Part shown: positions 9,893 to 18,864 of the stretch, one piece after another
How the letters are laid out: each line of letters begins with the position of its first letter
How positions within the stretch are numbered: the stretch's first letter is position 1
DNA from: Streptococcus sanguinis
Lineage (GTDB): Bacteria; Bacillota; Bacilli; Lactobacillales; Streptococcaceae
Length of the DNA stretch: 64,000 nucleotides
NCBI RefSeq assembly: GCF_026781265.1
Contig: NZ_JAKUVC010000005.1
Coordinates: 93,074 to 157,073, forward strand
Direction of reading: 5' to 3'
Program-made: the position numbers and the translations under genes
Notes under the pieces: model-generated
What the model was told of the DNA's origin: nothing
The model's database searches: none
Seen by the model: only the letters and a program-made list of their open reading frames with translations

Positions 9893-10387
9893 ATGGCAAT
9901 TGAAAAGACAGTCAGCGAGTTAGCCGAGATTCTTGGAGTTAGCCGCCAGGCGATTAACAATCGTGTCAAGGCACTGCCGCCAGAAGATACGGAAAAGAAT
10001 GAAAAAGGAGTCACGGTGGTGACCCGCAGCGGCTTGATTAAGCTGGAAGAGATTTATAAGAAAACTATTTTTGAAGATGAACCTGTCAGCGAAGATGTGA
10101 AGCAACGCGAGCTGATGGAAATCTTGGTGGACGAAAAAAATGCTGAGATTGTGCGTCTCTATGAGCAGCTTAAGGCCAAGGACAGCCAGCTGGCTAAGAA
10201 AGATGAGCAGCTGCGCATCAAGGATGTCCAGATTGCTGAAAAGGACAAACAGCTGGACCAGCAGCAGCAGCTAACAGCCAAGGCTATGAATGAGCGTGAA
10301 ACCTTGCTGTTGGAGTTGGATGAAGCCAAGGAAAAGGTGCAGGAGCAGGAACGCAAAGGCTTCTGGGCACGTTTATTTGGAAAATAA
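9893..10387 (+). CDS. rocS: RocS-like chromosome segregation regulator (HTH/DUF536)
   Basis: A 164-aa protein: an N-terminal helix-turn-helix (KTVSELAEILGVSRQAINNR, residues 4-23), a long charged coiled coil (about residues 80-150, with AKDSQLAKKDEQL-type heptads) and a short C-terminal amphipathic stretch RKGFWARLFGK. This architecture and size match RocS of Streptococcus pneumoniae, a membrane- and DNA-binding protein that helps chromosome segregation and division in a ParB/CpsD-linked way. The call rests on architecture and remembered family features; another DUF536 protein is the alternative. Confidence 0.72.
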   Translation: MAIEKTVSELAEILGVSRQAINNRVKALPPEDTEKNEKGVTVVTRSGLIKLEEIYKKTIFEDEPVSEDVKQRELMEILVDEKNAEIVRLYEQLKAKDSQLAKKDEQLRIKDVQIAEKDKQLDQQQQLTAKAMNERETLLLELDEAKEKVQEQERKGFWARLFGK

Positions 10388-10391
10388 AAAT

Positions 10392-10423
10392 AAGGTTGGG
10401 ACATCTGTCTCAACCTTGTTTTA
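10392..10423 (+). terminator. Terminator after rocS
   Basis: AAGGTTGgGAC / GTCtCAACCTT hairpin with a 4-nt loop followed by GTTTT. The TGGGAC core recurs in other intergenic hairpins of this window. Confidence 0.85.
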
Positions 10424-10477
10424 AATAAGAATCGCTTTTTAGCAAGTTTTGTATTATTCACAACATAAAGGAAGAAA

Positions 10478-12232
10478 ATGAAATCACAAAGACTAGGGCT
10501 TTTACGTCTCTATCGCAATCTTGATAAAATTCTGTTGCTCTTTTTCACAGTCTTTATGCTCATGGAGTTGGCTTGGGTTCCTTTTAACTCCTTTGCAGCA
10601 GAGACTCTGCTCAAGCAGACAGGCTACCTCTTCTTATCTTATACGAATGCCTTTAAAGTTCTGACTTCAAATGTCTGGGTTGGCTTAGCCTTTCTAGCGC
10701 TTTTTGCAGCTAATCTCTTTGTCGCTTATTTTCAGATTGGACTGATATTTATGGGTCTCCGCAATCTTCTGGACGAGGAAGAACGCAGCGCCTTCCAGTT
10801 TATTAAGAAAAGTTTCAAAGACAGCGGTTCGCTGATTCGCTACGCTAGGCCCAGCAAGATCCTCTTTATTGCGCTGTATATGGGCTTTATCTTTCCCTTT
10901 CTGCGACAAATTCTCAAAATCTATTACTTGAATAAAATTTTGATTCCAGATTTTATTGTGACCTATCTCAAGAGGTCCTTATGGATGAAATTATCAATCT
11001 ATGCTTTAGGTTTTCTGCTTTTTTTGATAGCTGTTCGCCTGATGTTTGCCCTGCCCAAGCTCTTTTTTGAGCATTTCCGCCTACGAGATGCGATTAGGTA
11101 TAGTTTGGAGAAGACCAAGGGGCACTTGATTCGCTATACTTGGCAGCTCTTTTGGATGCTAGCCAAGAGCTTTCTCTTCTTTCTTTTAAGCAGCATTCCG
11201 ATTTTAGTGTTGCAGCAGTATGCTGGTGGCCAGTCCAATCAGATAGCCTTGATAGCAGCGGTTGTCAATTACTGCCTCATCAAGCTGGCTTATTACTTCA
11301 TGGTAGCCTACTTTCTGATTAAGTTTGTGGCTTTTCTGACAGACAGTGAGCTGTCTGAATACCGCTACAGGAAAGGCCTGCCTCTCATGCGCTGGTTTAT
11401 CCTTTTGGTCACTAGCTCTGCCTTTGCCCTTGAAGGATATGTCTATCTTAATCTACCCTTGGAAAACGTCCCTCTGACCATTTCTCACCGCGGAGTTTCG
11501 CAGGGAAATGGTGTTCAGAATACGGTTGAGTCGCTAGAGAAAACTGCCCTGCTCAAGCCAGATTATATCGAAATGGATGTACAGGAGACCAAGGACGGCC
11601 AGTTTGTCATGATGCACGATGCCAATCTAAAGGTCTTGGCCGGCGTTGATGTTAAACCGCAAGAGCTGACTCTGAAAGAGCTGACGGCTTTAGATATTGC
11701 AGAAAATGGACACACTGCCAAAATTTCAAGCTTTGATGCTTATCTCAAACGAGCCAATCAGATGGGGCAGCGACTCTTGATAGAAATCAAGACCAGCAGC
11801 TTGGACTCAGACGATATGATGGACCGCTTCCTGAGTCAATACGGAGCCAATATCAAGGTTTATGGCCACCAGATTCAGTCTTTGGACTATCAGGTTATTG
11901 ACAAGACAGTCCAGTATGATGAGAGCATACCGACCTTCTTTATCCTGCCCTACAATACTATTTTCCCACGGACACAGGCTTCCGGCTATACGATGGAGTA
12001 TTCGACCCTCGATGAAAACTTTGTCGATAAGCTTTGGACGACGGATAAGAAGCTTTATGACTGGACCATCAATGATGCAGACAGCATTGGCAAATCCTTC
12101 CGCTTGGGTGTTGACGGCATGATTACCGATGATTTAGAGCTGGTGCAAAGCTCTATCAAGGAACTGCAGAACAATCCTGACTATGCCCTGCTTTTGATGA
12201 GTAAGGCAGCAGATTTGCTTAATTTTGTGTAG
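10478..12232 (+). CDS. Membrane-anchored glycerophosphodiester phosphodiesterase
   Basis: A 584-aa protein in two parts. Residues ~1-320 are a multi-pass membrane domain (about six to seven hydrophobic segments) of the GDPD-associated membrane type. Residues ~335-565 are a GDPD TIM barrel with SHRG (His-Arg), QNTVES, YIEMDVQETKDG and MMHDANL motifs, the residues for metal and phosphate binding. Such enzymes cleave glycerophosphodiesters or lipoteichoic-acid-like polymers to glycerol-3-phosphate. Stop codon is TAG, with a terminator following. Confidence 0.9.
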   Translation: MKSQRLGLLRLYRNLDKILLLFFTVFMLMELAWVPFNSFAAETLLKQTGYLFLSYTNAFKVLTSNVWVGLAFLALFAANLFVAYFQIGLIFMGLRNLLDEEERSAFQFIKKSFKDSGSLIRYARPSKILFIALYMGFIFPFLRQILKIYYLNKILIPDFIVTYLKRSLWMKLSIYALGFLLFLIAVRLMFALPKLFFEHFRLRDAIRYSLEKTKGHLIRYTWQLFWMLAKSFLFFLLSSIPILVLQQYAGGQSNQIALIAAVVNYCLIKLAYYFMVAYFLIKFVAFLTDSELSEYRYRKGLPLMRWFILLVTSSAFALEGYVYLNLPLENVPLTISHRGVSQGNGVQNTVESLEKTALLKPDYIEMDVQETKDGQFVMMHDANLKVLAGVDVKPQELTLKELTALDIAENGHTAKISSFDAYLKRANQMGQRLLIEIKTSSLDSDDMMDRFLSQYGANIKVYGHQIQSLDYQVIDKTVQYDESIPTFFILPYNTIFPRTQASGYTMEYSTLDENFVDKLWTTDKKLYDWTINDADSIGKSFRLGVDGMITDDLELVQSSIKELQNNPDYALLLMSKAADLLNFV

Positions 12233-12260
12233 TGGATTAGTGAGGAAACGACTATAAATC

Positions 12261-12290
12261 AAAAAAGACTGAGATTCTTCAGTCTTTTTT
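12261..12290. terminator. Rho-independent terminator after the GDPD gene
   Basis: Perfect AAAAAAGACTGA / TCAGTCTTTTTT hairpin; symmetrical A and T tracts mean it can serve both strands, and it separates the GDPD gene from convergent ebfC. Confidence 0.9.
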
Positions 12291-12348
12291 GCTGGTTCGA
12301 GTATTACTTGACTTATGTTTAGTCAAGAGGTAAGGTTATTTATCTTGC

Positions 12349-12648
12349 TTAAAAAGGCAATTTGCCTGCGAAAGCGCCCATTTTCTTCTGAGTGGCATCA
12401 TCAATCTGAGCCAGCGCGTGATTCAGAGCTTGCGCAGTCATATCTGACAGAGTTTCCAAATCTTCAGGGTCCACAACGGCCGGATTGAAGTCAATGCTGA
12501 CTACCTTTTTATCGCCTGTCAGTTTAGCAACAACTAAATCTTGGGCTGATTTGCCAGTGAATTCTGTTGCAGCTAGTTCTGCCTGTCCTTTTTCCATTTG
12601 TTTTTGAAGCTTTTGTGCTTGCTTCATCATGCTTTGCATGTTCATCAT
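12349..12648 (-). CDS. ebfC: YbaB/EbfC family nucleoid-associated protein
   Basis: A 99-aa protein starting [25 protein letters not shown], the helical dimerisation arm of the YbaB/EbfC family, then the beta-rich DNA-binding core ([17 protein letters not shown]). These small proteins bind DNA with little sequence preference and affect gene expression. In streptococci it is usually a single gene, as here. An extended -10 (TGATATAAT on the - strand, 12708-12716) lies 60 bp upstream. Confidence 0.93.
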   Translation of the reverse strand: MMNMQSMMKQAQKLQKQMEKGQAELAATEFTGKSAQDLVVAKLTGDKKVVSIDFNPAVVDPEDLETLSDMTAQALNHALAQIDDATQKKMGAFAGKLPF

Positions 12649-12773
12649 AAGATTTTCTTTCCTTTCTCTAGTAAGGGCTCAGCCCTTGGTAATCTTCACT
12701 CTTCAAATTATATCATTTTTTGGAAAAGTGGCAAGAATGTATAATGATATTTTGATATTGATTTATAGTGAGT

Positions 12774-12803
12774 TTGACAAGAAAGGCGATACTATGGTAA
12801 AAT
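12774..12803 (+). promoter_or_regulatory. Promoter of the lipoprotein gene
   Basis: TTGACA (12774-12779), 18-bp spacer, TAAAAT (12798-12803), about 38 bp before the ATG. Confidence 0.7.
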
Positions 12804-12840
12804 ATTCTAGAATTTATATATTATTTAGGAGTACTTTCGG

Positions 12841-13245
12841 ATGAAAAAACATAAATTGAAACTTTTGTTTCTTGGACTTTTATTACCTCTCTTCCTCTTA
12901 GCTGGCTGTAATGGTACACCTAGTATCAAAGGGAAGTGGAACGTTCAAGGAGCTTATGGTGATACAAATACTACGGAATTTACAGATAAAAAAGTAGTTG
13001 TTGAGGATAAGGAGAAAGAGTATAAGCAAGTTGCTACAGGATTTAAGAATAATTCTCATTATGTAGTTATTGAGATCGAGAAGCAAAAATATTCAATAGT
13101 TTTCCCAGATGCTGATAAGAATATTGCTATTCTGCTCCAGCCGTCTTCAGATGATGACTATCTGAACGGAGAGATGATTTTGGCTATGAACCGTAAGGAA
13201 GTTCCTAACTACGAGAAATATGCAGAAAAATACATGAATCGATAA
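12841..13245 (+). CDS. Small secreted lipoprotein, function unknown
   Basis: A 134-aa protein with a lipoprotein signal peptide: positive N-terminus MKKHKLK, hydrophobic LLFLGLLLPLFLL and lipobox LLAGC with Cys23 as the lipidated residue. The mature part is short, hydrophilic and probably beta-rich (GKWNVQGAYGDTNTTEFTDK, then YSIVFPDADKNIAILL), resembling small immunity or DUF-type lipoproteins, but no family is recognised. AT-richer than its neighbours. Its promoter is clear; an IS element sits 35 bp downstream. Confidence 0.8.
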   Translation: MKKHKLKLLFLGLLLPLFLLAGCNGTPSIKGKWNVQGAYGDTNTTEFTDKKVVVEDKEKEYKQVATGFKNNSHYVVIEIEKQKYSIVFPDADKNIAILLQPSSDDDYLNGEMILAMNRKEVPNYEKYAEKYMNR

Positions 13246-13299
13246 GAAAAAGGCGTGGATTGTCAAGCCCCAGCTAAACTGGAAAGTAAAAAAAGTACA

Positions 13300-14181
13300 T
13301 TATTGATGAAGGTAGGACTCCCTGAATTCCACAGGGGTCCTACCTTTTAATTTTTCTTGTGGTCTATCAAAGTTATACCACTGAATATAGTAGCCAATTT
13401 GTTGGATTAACTCATCTCTAGTTTCTGGTTTGTGAAGGCTAAGTGACTCACTCTTTAAATGGGAGAAGAAATTCTCACAACAAGCATTGTCATAACAGTT
13501 TCCTCTTCCTGAGTGAGAGATTGTTACGCCGTAGGCATCTAATTTTCTCAAGTATTGGAAGTTTGTGTATTGAAAGCCTTGATCTGAATGCAGAATACAA
13601 GATTGGGTCGTATCCCATGTTTCATTAAAGATCAAATCTAAATGATCAAAAACAAGACGATTATCATTGAAATCGGAAAGCTGATAGGCTAGAATAGAGT
13701 TGTCATATAAGTCTTTTATAACACTTAGAAACATCCGTCCATTTTTGTAATAGACATAACTAACGTCTGTCACGAGTTTTTGGTTGGGACGAGATGCTTC
13801 AAACCTGCGGGCAAGCATGTTGTAGTGGACGTGTCTTGCCTTTTCGTTTATCTCACCTTGTGTACAAGAGTCCTATTTTTTCTTGCGAATGGGGGATTTG
13901 AGCCCTAAGATTCGCATATAACGATGAATGGTTTTCGGATTATGATAGATATTTTTTTGGCGTTGGAGTTGCCGCCAATGATAGCGATAGCCCTTAGGAT
14001 GCTCTTTGAAAGATGCTGTAAGGTGTTCAGCTAAATTCCAATCAAACGCTTTATAATCTGGTTTGCCATTTTTTAGCCATAGATAATAAGACGAGCGAGG
14101 AAATCCAAAATAAGCACACATAGCCACTACTGAATAACGATCTTTTAATTGGTGAACCACTCGATACTGGGCACTTTTCAC
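13300..14181 (-). pseudogene. IS3-family transposase OrfB, interrupted by one in-frame TAG
   Basis: Reading from a GTG at 14181, 102 residues (MKSAQYRVVHQLKDRYSV..., the HTH_21 part) end at TAG 13873-13875. The same frame then continues without gap as DSCTQGEINEKARHVHYNML and the complete rve integrase core: TDVSYVYY, HSDQGFQYTN and ENFFSHLK supply the D, D and E of the DDE site. Total would be 293 aa, the normal length. A single nonsense change therefore explains the split. orfB overlaps the end of orfA in the usual IS3 way. Confidence 0.85.
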
Positions 14182-14497
14182 TTCTTGAGGAGTGCCCTTA
14201 AAGTTTTTAAAATATCATTTTCCATCCTAAGATATTTATTTTGTTCCTCTAATGTCATATCTTCTAGTTTGACAGACTTTGGACGACTGACAGATGATTT
14301 CCCTCGTAAATCTTGTTTCAGAAGATCGGGATTTTTGCGATACTTTTTAACCCAGTTCTCTATCTGATTTTTGGATTTTAAGCCATATTTTCGTGCAATT
14401 AATGACAGTCCTCCACTTTTTCCACTTAAGTAATCTTCTACTACTTGGAGTTTAAAATCTGGATGATATGTAGTGAATTGACTTCCTTTTTTGCCAT
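14178..14497 (-). pseudogene. IS3-family OrfA with a probable 1-nt deletion just after the start
   Basis: An AAGGAGG ribosome-binding site stands 10 nt before ATG at 14495-14497, but that ATG is out of frame with the helix-turn-helix coding frame (GSQFTTYHPDFKLQVVEDYLSG... to LRALLKK). Restoring one A to the run of six (14487-14492 on the + strand as T) would give MAKKGSQF, the normal OrfA opening. The downstream frame is intact to its TGA. So the transposase regulator is probably not translated correctly. Confidence 0.7.
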
Positions 14498-14599
14498 AAG
14501 AAAAGAACCTCCTTATAAGAACAGTATAGTGTACTTTTTTATACTGTCCATTATAAGCGGTTCTGTTCAAATTTGTGCTTTTTTCATTACCATTTTGAT

Positions 14600-16885
14600 C
14601 TAATAAAGTGTATGAGGGAGTTCGATACTAGATTGCTCCAAGTCTACCGTCAGCTGATAGTCGGTCTTATCACGAACGGTATGCTCAAAGTCTGTAGTGT
14701 AGAGGACGAGGCGCAGTTGGTCGCCTTTTTTCATTTTATAGATGGTTGGTTGCAGTTCAAAGGAAAATTCCAGCCATTGGTCAGGAGTGACTTCTTCGAC
14801 AGTCAGTAGGTTTGTCCGGTTTTGCAGGTTGATGAAGCCTTTGGTGATGACGCGATGAGGCGTTTCAGTATGGGGGAGTTCAACCAGATTGTCCAGCATA
14901 TAGTAGCGGCCGTTGTCCATGACTCTAGGTTCAATAGGCGTAGGAAGTGGTGTGAGGCGTTTAGCTGGTCCGAAGTCCAGCAATTGAGCAGAAATCAGTC
15001 CCTTATCTGTGCTGGATTTGAGGCGAAGATTGAGCTGGCTCGCTCCGTTGAGAAAGAGGTCCTTTTCCAAGGTCCAGTCTAGAGTAATCTGGTTGACCTT
15101 ACCGTCAAAGAGCTCAGTCTTGAAGCTTTGGTAGTTTTTAGCAAAACGATTATAGTCTTCTTCTGGGTATTGATTTTGGATAGATTGGCATTCTTGGCCT
15201 AGTTGGAGATGAAGATTCTGCTCTTGTCCACCGAAGTCTTCCAAGGTCAGCCAGCTTTGAGCTTGGCCATTGTCCTGCCAGATGACTGCTGGCAGTTCGA
15301 AGTCTGATTCACATCCCAGCAGTTTCTTGCTCAGCAGAGCATTGATAGACTCGCGGAAGTCGATGGACTGCCAGTTGTTCATGTAAACATGGGCACCGTT
15401 ATGGAAGAAAAGATGCTTTTTGATATGGGGCGGTAAGGCCCGAAACATATTATAGACATGGAGAGGCTTAACGTTCCAGTCTTGAGAGCCATGGGTGAAG
15501 ACGACTTCAGCCTTGACCTTCTCTGCGTGGAGCAGGTAGTTGCGGTCATGCCAAAATTGATTGTAATCCCCAGTTTGCCGGTCTAGGTCTTTGCGCTGCT
15601 GCTCTAGGCTTTGCTGATAAGCGTCGTTGTTGCGCAGGTAGTCACCAGCCCTCAGGTTGCGGGAGTAGGTCAGTTCGGTCAGGGATTCAAAGTCCTCTCC
15701 TGGATAGCCGCTAGGACTGGTAACGAGGCCGTTTTCGCGGTAGTAATTATACCAAGAAGAAATTCCAGCTTCAGCGATAATGACCTCCAAACCATCTACG
15801 CCAGTCGTTGCCAGCCCGTTGGACATGGTGCCCAGATAGGAGATACCGGTCGTAGCCACTTTTCCGTTGGACCAAGTGGCCTTGATTTCCCGTTGGCGAG
15901 TGTGGTCGGTGAAGGCTCGGCAGCGGCCGTTGAGCCAATCAATAACGTTCTTATAGGCTTCGATTTGCTGATAGTCGCCGCTGGTCATCAGTCCTTCAGA
16001 GTCTTTAGTTCCTACGCCAGACACATAGAGATTGGCAAAGCCGCGGGGCAGCAAGTAATCATTGAGCGTGTAGGTACCGATATGGCCTAATTTTTCCTCG
16101 GCTTCAGAGACTTCTTGGGCAAAATCCGGCGAATCCAGTTGGAGCAATTTGAGCTCAGGATCTTGTACTGTGATTTGATGAGGCTCTTTTTTTGCTAAGT
16201 CCACATTCATATCATGGAGAGCCTTGTCGCTTGCGGGGTCATTGGTTCCTTGATGATAAGGAGAAGCGGTCATAACTGCAGGCATTTGTCCTTGATAGCG
16301 GGGCCGGATAATGCTGAGCTTGATGAGGTCCGGACGACCGTCTCGATCAGTATCCACGCGTGATTCCACATAAACCACCTCTCGGATAGCATCATGGCTG
16401 GAAAAGGTTGCCAGGCTCTTGCCGTTGAAGTAGTGGTGGGTATTGTCCTCAGGAATCAAACCCTCGCTGACTAGCTTATCAACTAAGAGGTTGCCATTTT
16501 TTGTCCGAGTGTTGAGCAGCTGGTAGAGATTTTCCAACAAGTCTCCAAATGTAATGGGAAAGCCTGTTTCCTTGCGAAAGGCCTCAACATCTGTAAAATC
16601 AATGAAGGGCGAGAACTCAAGCAGCTGAAAGGCCACAGTATAAAAGACAGATGCCGTCAGTTCTCTGTCAGACTGGAAAAAGCTCAGCAGGTCTGTTTGG
16701 CTGTCAGCAGCCCAGGACTTCAAGGGATAATCTGTATTTTTATAAGTGAAAAAGCTGTTGCGGAGAAAATCTTCAAGATTTTCCTTATCAGAGCGATTGC
16801 TGTCATAAAAAAAGCCTAATTCAGCTAATTCTATCAACATATTTTCCCGATTCGTTCTTGTATAACTATACTGATTAAAACGCAT
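14600..16885 (-). CDS. pepX: Xaa-Pro dipeptidyl-peptidase
   Basis: A 761-aa serine peptidase of family S15. The catalytic Ser lies in [13 protein letters not shown] (GxSYxG), Asp in the [16 protein letters not shown] region and His in [13 protein letters not shown]. The helical N-terminal domain begins [17 protein letters not shown], as in streptococcal and lactococcal PepX. The enzyme removes X-Pro dipeptides from peptides in the cytoplasm, part of proline-rich peptide use. Divergent from the aquaporin gene with overlapping promoters. Stop codon TAG. Confidence 0.97.
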   Translation of the reverse strand: MRFNQYSYTRTNRENMLIELAELGFFYDSNRSDKENLEDFLRNSFFTYKNTDYPLKSWAADSQTDLLSFFQSDRELTASVFYTVAFQLLEFSPFIDFTDVEAFRKETGFPITFGDLLENLYQLLNTRTKNGNLLVDKLVSEGLIPEDNTHHYFNGKSLATFSSHDAIREVVYVESRVDTDRDGRPDLIKLSIIRPRYQGQMPAVMTASPYHQGTNDPASDKALHDMNVDLAKKEPHQITVQDPELKLLQLDSPDFAQEVSEAEEKLGHIGTYTLNDYLLPRGFANLYVSGVGTKDSEGLMTSGDYQQIEAYKNVIDWLNGRCRAFTDHTRQREIKATWSNGKVATTGISYLGTMSNGLATTGVDGLEVIIAEAGISSWYNYYRENGLVTSPSGYPGEDFESLTELTYSRNLRAGDYLRNNDAYQQSLEQQRKDLDRQTGDYNQFWHDRNYLLHAEKVKAEVVFTHGSQDWNVKPLHVYNMFRALPPHIKKHLFFHNGAHVYMNNWQSIDFRESINALLSKKLLGCESDFELPAVIWQDNGQAQSWLTLEDFGGQEQNLHLQLGQECQSIQNQYPEEDYNRFAKNYQSFKTELFDGKVNQITLDWTLEKDLFLNGASQLNLRLKSSTDKGLISAQLLDFGPAKRLTPLPTPIEPRVMDNGRYYMLDNLVELPHTETPHRVITKGFINLQNRTNLLTVEEVTPDQWLEFSFELQPTIYKMKKGDQLRLVLYTTDFEHTVRDKTDYQLTVDLEQSSIELPHTLY

Positions 16886-16923
16886 ATTCTTCCCTCTTTT
16901 TCTTATTTTTATTAAAAATGACC

Positions 16924-16964
16924 TTTACATTATCCATTATACTTGATAAAATAGACTTTGTCTA
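16924..16964. promoter_or_regulatory. Overlapping divergent promoters of pepX and the glycerol facilitator gene
   Basis: For the + strand gene: TTTACA (16924-16929), 17 bp, TAAAAT (16947-16952). For pepX on the - strand: TAGACA (16959-16964), 17 bp, TATAAT (16936-16941). The two promoters overlap over 16936-16952, so RNA polymerase could hardly occupy both at once. Confidence 0.75.
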
Positions 16965-16989
16965 AAAAATATTTAAGGAGTATCACTAA

Positions 16990-17895
16990 ATGGATTTCGA
17001 ATGGGTCGTTAAATACGCCACAGAATTTTTAGGGACAGCTATCCTCATTGTCTTGGGGAATGGAGCTGTTGCCAACGTTGAATTAAAAGGAACTAAGGGA
17101 CATCAGAGCGGTTGGTTAGTCATCGCTGTCGGTTACGGTATGGGGGTTATGATTCCAGCTTTGATGTTTGGTAATGTGTCCGGTAACCATATCAACCCTG
17201 CCTTTACTTTGGGACTTGCTGTCAGCGGTTATTTCCCTTGGGCACAGGTTGCACCATATATTGCAGCGCAGATTTTGGGAGCTATCTTCGGACAGGCTTT
17301 AGTAGTTGCGACCCACCGTCCTTACTATTTGGGAACAGAAAATCCTAATAATATTTTGGGTACTTTCTCTACCATCTCTAGTCTAGACCATGGCACGCCT
17401 GAATCACGTAAAGCAGCCTTGTTCAATGGTTTTATCAATGAATTTGTTGGTTCTTTTGTTCTTTTCTTTGCTGCTATGGGCTTGACCAAGAACTTCTTTG
17501 GAGCAGAATTGTTGAGCAAAGCTGAAGCAACTATCAATTCTCAAGCTGCTCAGATGGCAGCACAAGGGACTTCGGTTCCTAAAGAACAGATTGCTGCTGC
17601 AATATCTCAGGCTAAAGACCAAGTTGCACCATTCCAAGTTGGTAGCCTTTCAGTCGCTCACTTGGCACTTGGTTTCTTGGTAATGGCTTTGGTAACCTCT
17701 CTGGGAGGTCCTACTGGACCAGGACTGAACCCAGCTCGTGACCTTGGACCTCGTATCCTCCACTTCATCCTGCCAGAATCTGTTTTGGGCAAACACAAGG
17801 GTGATTCAAAATGGTGGTATTCTTGGGTTCCAGTTGTGGCACCGATTCTTGCAGGTATCACAGCAGTCCTCTTATTTAAAACAATCTACGGATAA
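16990..17895 (+). CDS. gla: Glycerol facilitator-aquaporin (Gla type)
   Basis: A 301-aa major intrinsic protein with six membrane helices and both channel motifs: NHINPAF (about residue 74) and GPGLNPARD (about residue 245). It carries a long central loop (residues ~170-215) as in the lactococcal glycerol/water channel Gla, which is also encoded divergently from pepX in Lactococcus lactis. It would let water and glycerol pass the membrane passively. Good RBS AAGGAG 9 nt before ATG; terminator follows. Confidence 0.92.
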   Translation: MDFEWVVKYATEFLGTAILIVLGNGAVANVELKGTKGHQSGWLVIAVGYGMGVMIPALMFGNVSGNHINPAFTLGLAVSGYFPWAQVAPYIAAQILGAIFGQALVVATHRPYYLGTENPNNILGTFSTISSLDHGTPESRKAALFNGFINEFVGSFVLFFAAMGLTKNFFGAELLSKAEATINSQAAQMAAQGTSVPKEQIAAAISQAKDQVAPFQVGSLSVAHLALGFLVMALVTSLGGPTGPGLNPARDLGPRILHFILPESVLGKHKGDSKWWYSWVPVVAPILAGITAVLLFKTIYG

Positions 17896-17908
17896 GCATA
17901 TAAGATCA

Positions 17909-17939
17909 GAGTTGGGGGATTTCCCCAGCTCTTTTTTTG
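17909..17939 (+). terminator. Terminator after the glycerol facilitator gene
   Basis: AGAGTTGGGG / CCCCAGCTCT hairpin followed by TTTTTTT. Confidence 0.88.
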
Positions 17940-18081
17940 AACGATAGAGGAGGTCAATAGGAAAATACAAGTTTGGCAATTTTATATTCATTTCACTATC
18001 TATAAGGTTCATTGCTCAGACTGTTTACCAATAAATCCAAGGCCTTCTTGTTTTAAAAATTGTTTATTTGCGCATAATTTC

Positions 18082-18110
18082 TTGTCAAAAAGATGAAAAT
18101 CCATTACAAT
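18082..18110 (+). promoter_or_regulatory. Promoter of cppA
   Basis: TTGTCA (18082-18087), 17-bp spacer, TACAAT (18105-18110), 20 bp before the ATG. The 5' leader is therefore very short. The preceding 140 bases hold nothing recognisable. Confidence 0.75.
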
Positions 18111-18129
18111 AAAATGGTTTGGAGGAATT

Positions 18130-18864
18130 ATGAGCGCGAATCATATTATTAGAATTATCCCTGTATTAAAAATCAATAATCGTCATTTAAATCAAGAGTT
18201 TTTTGTAAAACGGCTGGGCATGAAGGCCCTTTTAGAGGAAGCTGCTATTTTGTCTTTGGGAGATCAGACTAAGACTGAGAAACTGCAGTTGGAAGAATCG
18301 CCCAGTATGCGGTCTCGGCGAGTCAAAGGCCCTAAAAAATTAGCCAGAATCGTTGTCAAGGTTGCAGATGCTAAAGAAATCGAGTCTCTATTGGCTCAAA
18401 AGCCTGCTTGGACTAAGCTTTATCAAGGAGAGAAAGGCTATGCTTTTGAAGCGATGTCACCAGAAGGCGACCTAGTTCTCCTGCATGCAGAAGAGAATAG
18501 AGCAAATCTTCAAGAAGTCACGGCAGCGCCTGAATTTGAAAAGCAAGAGGACTTTATCGGTCTTAGCCACTTTGAGATAGAGACAGTTGAGATTCATGTA
18601 CCTGATGCTAATGCAGCTCAAGAATTTTACAGCAAGGTTGAAAATGCGCTGGATTTTCTGACCTTTACAGAAGCAGAGGGACAAGACTTGCAGGCAGACA
18701 ATGCCCTAACTTGGGACTTGACCATGCTCAAAGCCCAGGTCAATCGTTTAGAAACCGCTGCGCTGCGTCCTATTTTTGAAGGACGCGAGGTCTTTGTACC
18801 CAAGTCAGATAAGTTCCTGCTGAGTCAGGATTCTAGCAAGATTGAATTGTGGTTTGAAGCATGA
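18130..18864 (+). CDS. cppA: CppA family protein (putative C3-degrading proteinase)
   Basis: A 244-aa protein matching streptococcal CppA in length and pattern (IIRIIPVLKINNRHLNQEFF start; GLSHFEIETVEIHVPD near residue 143). The fold is of the glyoxalase/VOC type with two related halves. CppA was described as degrading human complement C3, but it lacks a signal peptide here, so its extracellular role is doubtful from sequence. Its stop overlaps the start of the downstream hydrolase, indicating one operon. Confidence 0.82.
   Translation: MSANHIIRIIPVLKINNRHLNQEFFVKRLGMKALLEEAAILSLGDQTKTEKLQLEESPSMRSRRVKGPKKLARIVVKVADAKEIESLLAQKPAWTKLYQGEKGYAFEAMSPEGDLVLLHAEENRANLQEVTAAPEFEKQEDFIGLSHFEIETVEIHVPDANAAQEFYSKVENALDFLTFTEAEGQDLQADNALTWDLTMLKAQVNRLETAALRPIFEGREVFVPKSDKFLLSQDSSKIELWFEA

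Larger units (their letters stand above)
13280..14550 (-). mobile_element. Degenerate IS3-family (IS150-like) insertion sequence
   Basis: A ~1.27-kb element with orfA and orfB on the - strand. The ends are imperfect inverted repeats: TGGAAAGTAAAAAAAGTAC at 13280 and, reading inward from 14550 on the - strand, TGGACAGTATAAAAAAGTAC. No target-site duplication could be found (AAC on one side, TTA on the other), so the exact ends are tentative. Both reading frames are damaged, so it is probably not autonomous. It separates the lipoprotein gene from pepX. Confidence 0.8.
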
